Shown here: positions 5,670-7,024 of the stretch, one piece after another
Layout: each line of letters begins with the position of its first letter
Numbering within the stretch: the first letter of the stretch is position 1
NCBI GenBank assembly: GCA_027353565.1
Contig: DAIEHO010000051.1
Location: forward strand, 1-7,024
Length of the DNA stretch: 7,024 bases
Source of the DNA: Propionibacteriaceae bacterium
Lineage (GTDB): Bacteria > Actinomycetota > Actinomycetes > Propionibacteriales > Propionibacteriaceae
Direction of reading: 5' to 3'
Notes under the pieces: generated by a model
What the model saw: the letters and a program-made list of their open reading frames with translations, nothing else
Database searches by the model: none
Told to the model about the DNA's origin: nothing
Program-made: the position numbers and the translations under genes

Positions 5670-6629
5670 ATGAGCAGGAGGCTCGGATCTCTGCTCTACG
5701 CCGCGGCACTCGTGATGGTGATCGGCGCCGGGTGCGCCACACCTCGAGCCATGCCGACCGCCGCCACCGCGGCTGCTCCCTCCGCCTCACGAAGCACCTC
5801 GTCGGCGGCCGCCGCGACATGGACCACGCTGACAGAGCTCCCCACGGGCATGCCCCCGAGCTCACCGTCGGCGACCACAGCTGCCCCCGCGACATCCGCG
5901 GTCGCCCGTACGACCGCGATCCCCAGCGCCTCGGAGACGACCTCCACGTCGCGCGTGACCACCTCCACGACGAGCTGCGGCATCCCGACCGCTCTCCTCG
6001 GCAGGGACCTCACCGCGGTTCCGGGGGCGGCGAAGGTGGTGGCGCTGACCTTCGACGCCGGTGCGAACGCCAACGGCGTCGCCCCGATCCTCGCGACGTT
6101 GTCCGAGCGGCGGGCGACCGCGACGTTCTTCCTCACGGGAGCGTTCGTGAGCTCCTTCCCTGCGGCGTCGCGTCAGATCGCCACCACGTACCCGATCGGG
6201 AACCACACCCAGAACCACGTGGACCTCACCCGGCTGACGACCGCACAGGTGCTGGGCGAGATCCGGACGGGGGCAGCATCGATCCGGACCGTGACCGGGG
6301 TGGACCCCCATCCGTACTTCCGCTTCCCCTACGGCGCGGTGAACGCCGCGACGATCTCCCTGGCGAACGCCGAGTGCTACGTGCCGTTCCGGTGGACCGT
6401 CGACACCCTTGGCTGGGAAGGGATGGCGGGCGGGATGAGCGCCGACGGCGTCCTGCAGCGCGTGGTCGGGGCGTTGCGGCCGGGGGCCATCGTGCTCATG
6501 CACGTCGGGTCGAACCCGGACGACGGCACGACGTTCGACGCGGATGCGCTGCCGCGGGTGATCGACGCGGTCCGCGCGCAGGGCTACACGCTCGTCACCC
6601 TCGAGAGCGTGCTGCCCTCGACTCCATGA
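5670..6629 (+). CDS. Secreted polysaccharide deacetylase (NodB/CE4 family), probable lipoprotein
   Basis: This 319-residue protein is predicted to sit outside the membrane and remove N- or O-acetyl groups from a glycan such as peptidoglycan; the substrate is unknown. Residues 1-21 form a signal peptide (SRR, then a hydrophobic core) ending GAG-Cys22. This lipobox is permissive, since Gly rather than Leu/Val is at -3. A Ser/Thr/Ala/Pro-rich linker spans about 24-102. The NodB domain spans about 121-315: motif 1 TFDAG (127-131), motif 2 HTQNH (179-183), motif 3 RFPYG (218-222), motif 4 around WTVDTLGW (242-249) and motif 5 IVLMH (274-278). Asp129 matches the catalytic base and His179/His183 the metal ligands. 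The second Asp of the canonical TFDDG, normally a metal ligand, is Ala130. ATG at 5670 fits both the signal peptide and the -10. The gene lies between tilS and hpt. Confidence 0.92.
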   Translation: MSRRLGSLLYAAALVMVIGAGCATPRAMPTAATAAAPSASRSTSSAAAATWTTLTELPTGMPPSSPSATTAAPATSAVARTTAIPSASETTSTSRVTTSTTSCGIPTALLGRDLTAVPGAAKVVALTFDAGANANGVAPILATLSERRATATFFLTGAFVSSFPAASRQIATTYPIGNHTQNHVDLTRLTTAQVLGEIRTGAASIRTVTGVDPHPYFRFPYGAVNAATISLANAECYVPFRWTVDTLGWEGMAGGMSADGVLQRVVGALRPGAIVLMHVGSNPDDGTTFDADALPRVIDAVRAQGYTLVTLESVLPSTP

Positions 6630-6634
6630 GTACG

Positions 6635-6648
6635 CGCAGCGACCTGCG
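6635..6648 (+). terminator. Weak candidate terminator after the deacetylase gene
   Basis: CGCAG (6635-6639) and CTGCG (6644-6648) form a perfect 5-bp stem with a CGAC tetraloop, 5 nt after the stop codon. No U-tract follows. It may attenuate rather than end transcription ahead of the hpt promoter, or may be chance. Confidence 0.28.
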
Positions 6649-6672
6649 ACAAGGCTGTCGACCGGGCTGGGC

Positions 6673-6678
6673 TAGGGT
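6673..6678 (+). promoter_or_regulatory. -10 element for leaderless hpt transcript
   Basis: TAGGGT (TANNNT) ends 6 nt before the GTG at 6685. The bases between (TTCCGC) hold no SD. Leaderless GTG starts are known in actinomycetes. No -35 is evident in the 55-bp gap after the deacetylase gene. Confidence 0.5.
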
Positions 6679-6684
6679 TTCCGC

Positions 6685-7024
6685 GTGGATCTGCGCGATG
6701 TCTCCGATGACCTGTCCCAAGTGCTGTACACCAAGAGCCAGATCGACGAGCGGCTCCTGGAGATCGCAGGCCTGATCGACGCGGACTACCGCGGCGAGGA
6801 CCTGCTGCTGGTCGGCGTGCTCAACGGCGCGGTGATGGTGATGGCCGACCTGTCCAGGGCGCTGAGCATCCACTGGGAGATGGACTGGATGGCGATCTCG
6901 TCGTACGGCTCGGGTACCTCGAGCTCGGGTGTGGTCCGCATCCTCAAGGACCTCAACTCCAACCTGCTCGGCCGACATGTGCTCGTCGTCGAGGACATCG
7001 TCGACACCGGTCTCACGCTCGCGT
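6685..7024 (+). CDS. hpt: Hypoxanthine phosphoribosyltransferase (partial, runs off the window)
   Basis: This cytoplasmic purine-salvage enzyme joins hypoxanthine (and often guanine) with PRPP to give IMP (or GMP) and PPi. The first 113 residues are visible and the frame stays open to the window edge; about 70 more residues are expected. Residues 4-20 (RDVSDDLSQVLYTKSQI) match the family N-terminus. GVLNGAVMVMADL (44-56) is the conserved substrate-loop region, and SSYG (72-75) begins the flexible catalytic loop. VVEDIVDTGLTL (101-112) is the PRPP-binding motif, with its acidic pair Glu103-Asp104. I chose GTG at 6685 because it gives the usual N-terminal length and sits 6 nt after a TAGGGT -10; there is no SD. 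In related genomes ftsH and folE usually follow. Confidence 0.95.
   Translation, partial: MDLRDVSDDLSQVLYTKSQIDERLLEIAGLIDADYRGEDLLLVGVLNGAVMVMADLSRALSIHWEMDWMAISSYGSGTSSSGVVRILKDLNSNLLGRHVLVVEDIVDTGLTLA

Noticed and set aside
2299..6645. 12-bp direct repeat GCGCAGCGACCT at 2299-2310 and 6634-6645, both upstream of leaderless genes
   Set aside because: A shared 12-mer is expected about once or more by chance in 7 kb of GC-rich DNA, the distances to the -10 differ (33 and 27 nt), and the other two leaderless genes lack it.
5732..6775. Plus-strand 347-codon open frame overlapping the deacetylase gene and hpt
   Set aside because: It is a frame-shadow rich in Arg, Asp and Pro. The deacetylase and hpt frames carry the complete family motifs.

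Overview
The window is very GC-rich, with codons that almost always end in G or C. GTG starts are used for three genes, Shine-Dalgarno (SD) leaders are short, and TANNNT-type -10 hexamers are common. Together with the gene order ppa / dacB / DUF2342 metalloprotease / tilS / hpt, this points to an actinomycete. Cellulomonas-like Micrococcales would fit, but the genus is a guess. Everything recognisable is chromosomal core or near-core; I see no mobile element, phage gene, CRISPR array, tRNA or rRNA.

Layout. Positions 1-36 look like the last codons of a plus-strand gene entering from the left (hydrophobic C-terminus). After a short gene-free stretch that holds the ppa terminator hairpin, ppa (inorganic pyrophosphatase) runs on the minus strand at 239-799. 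It is divergent from dacB (PBP4-type D-Ala-D-Ala carboxypeptidase, 860-2251), with 60 bp between the start codons. A small DUF2752 membrane protein (2358-2786) follows dacB and converges on a minus-strand gene for a Pro/Gly/Tyr-rich DUF4190 membrane protein (2794-3522). That gene is divergent from a DUF2342/zincin-2 metalloprotease gene (3643-4611). The metalloprotease stop overlaps the start of tilS (tRNA-Ile lysidine synthetase, 4611-5615) as TGATG. Next come a secreted, probably lipid-anchored NodB/CE4 polysaccharide deacetylase (5670-6629) and the first 113 codons of hpt (hypoxanthine phosphoribosyltransferase, 6685 to the window end).

How the genes fit together. Two enzymes act on the cell wall or surface glycans (DacB and the deacetylase). 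Two are nucleotide/pyrophosphate housekeeping enzymes (Ppa and Hpt), and TilS is essential for AUA decoding. In related genomes tilS and hpt usually sit side by side ahead of ftsH and folE; here the deacetylase lies between them. The DUF2752/DUF4190 pair is likewise set between dacB and the metalloprotease gene.

The most striking non-coding signal is that four plus-strand genes (DUF2752, metalloprotease, deacetylase, hpt) have no visible SD but carry a TANNNT hexamer 6-8 nt before the start codon. This is the layout of leaderless transcripts. ppa, dacB and the DUF4190 gene instead have clear SD sequences. I did not find evidence of an entirely new system. The best leads are the uncharacterised metalloprotease coupled to tilS, the altered metal-site motif of the deacetylase, and the leaderless promoter set.
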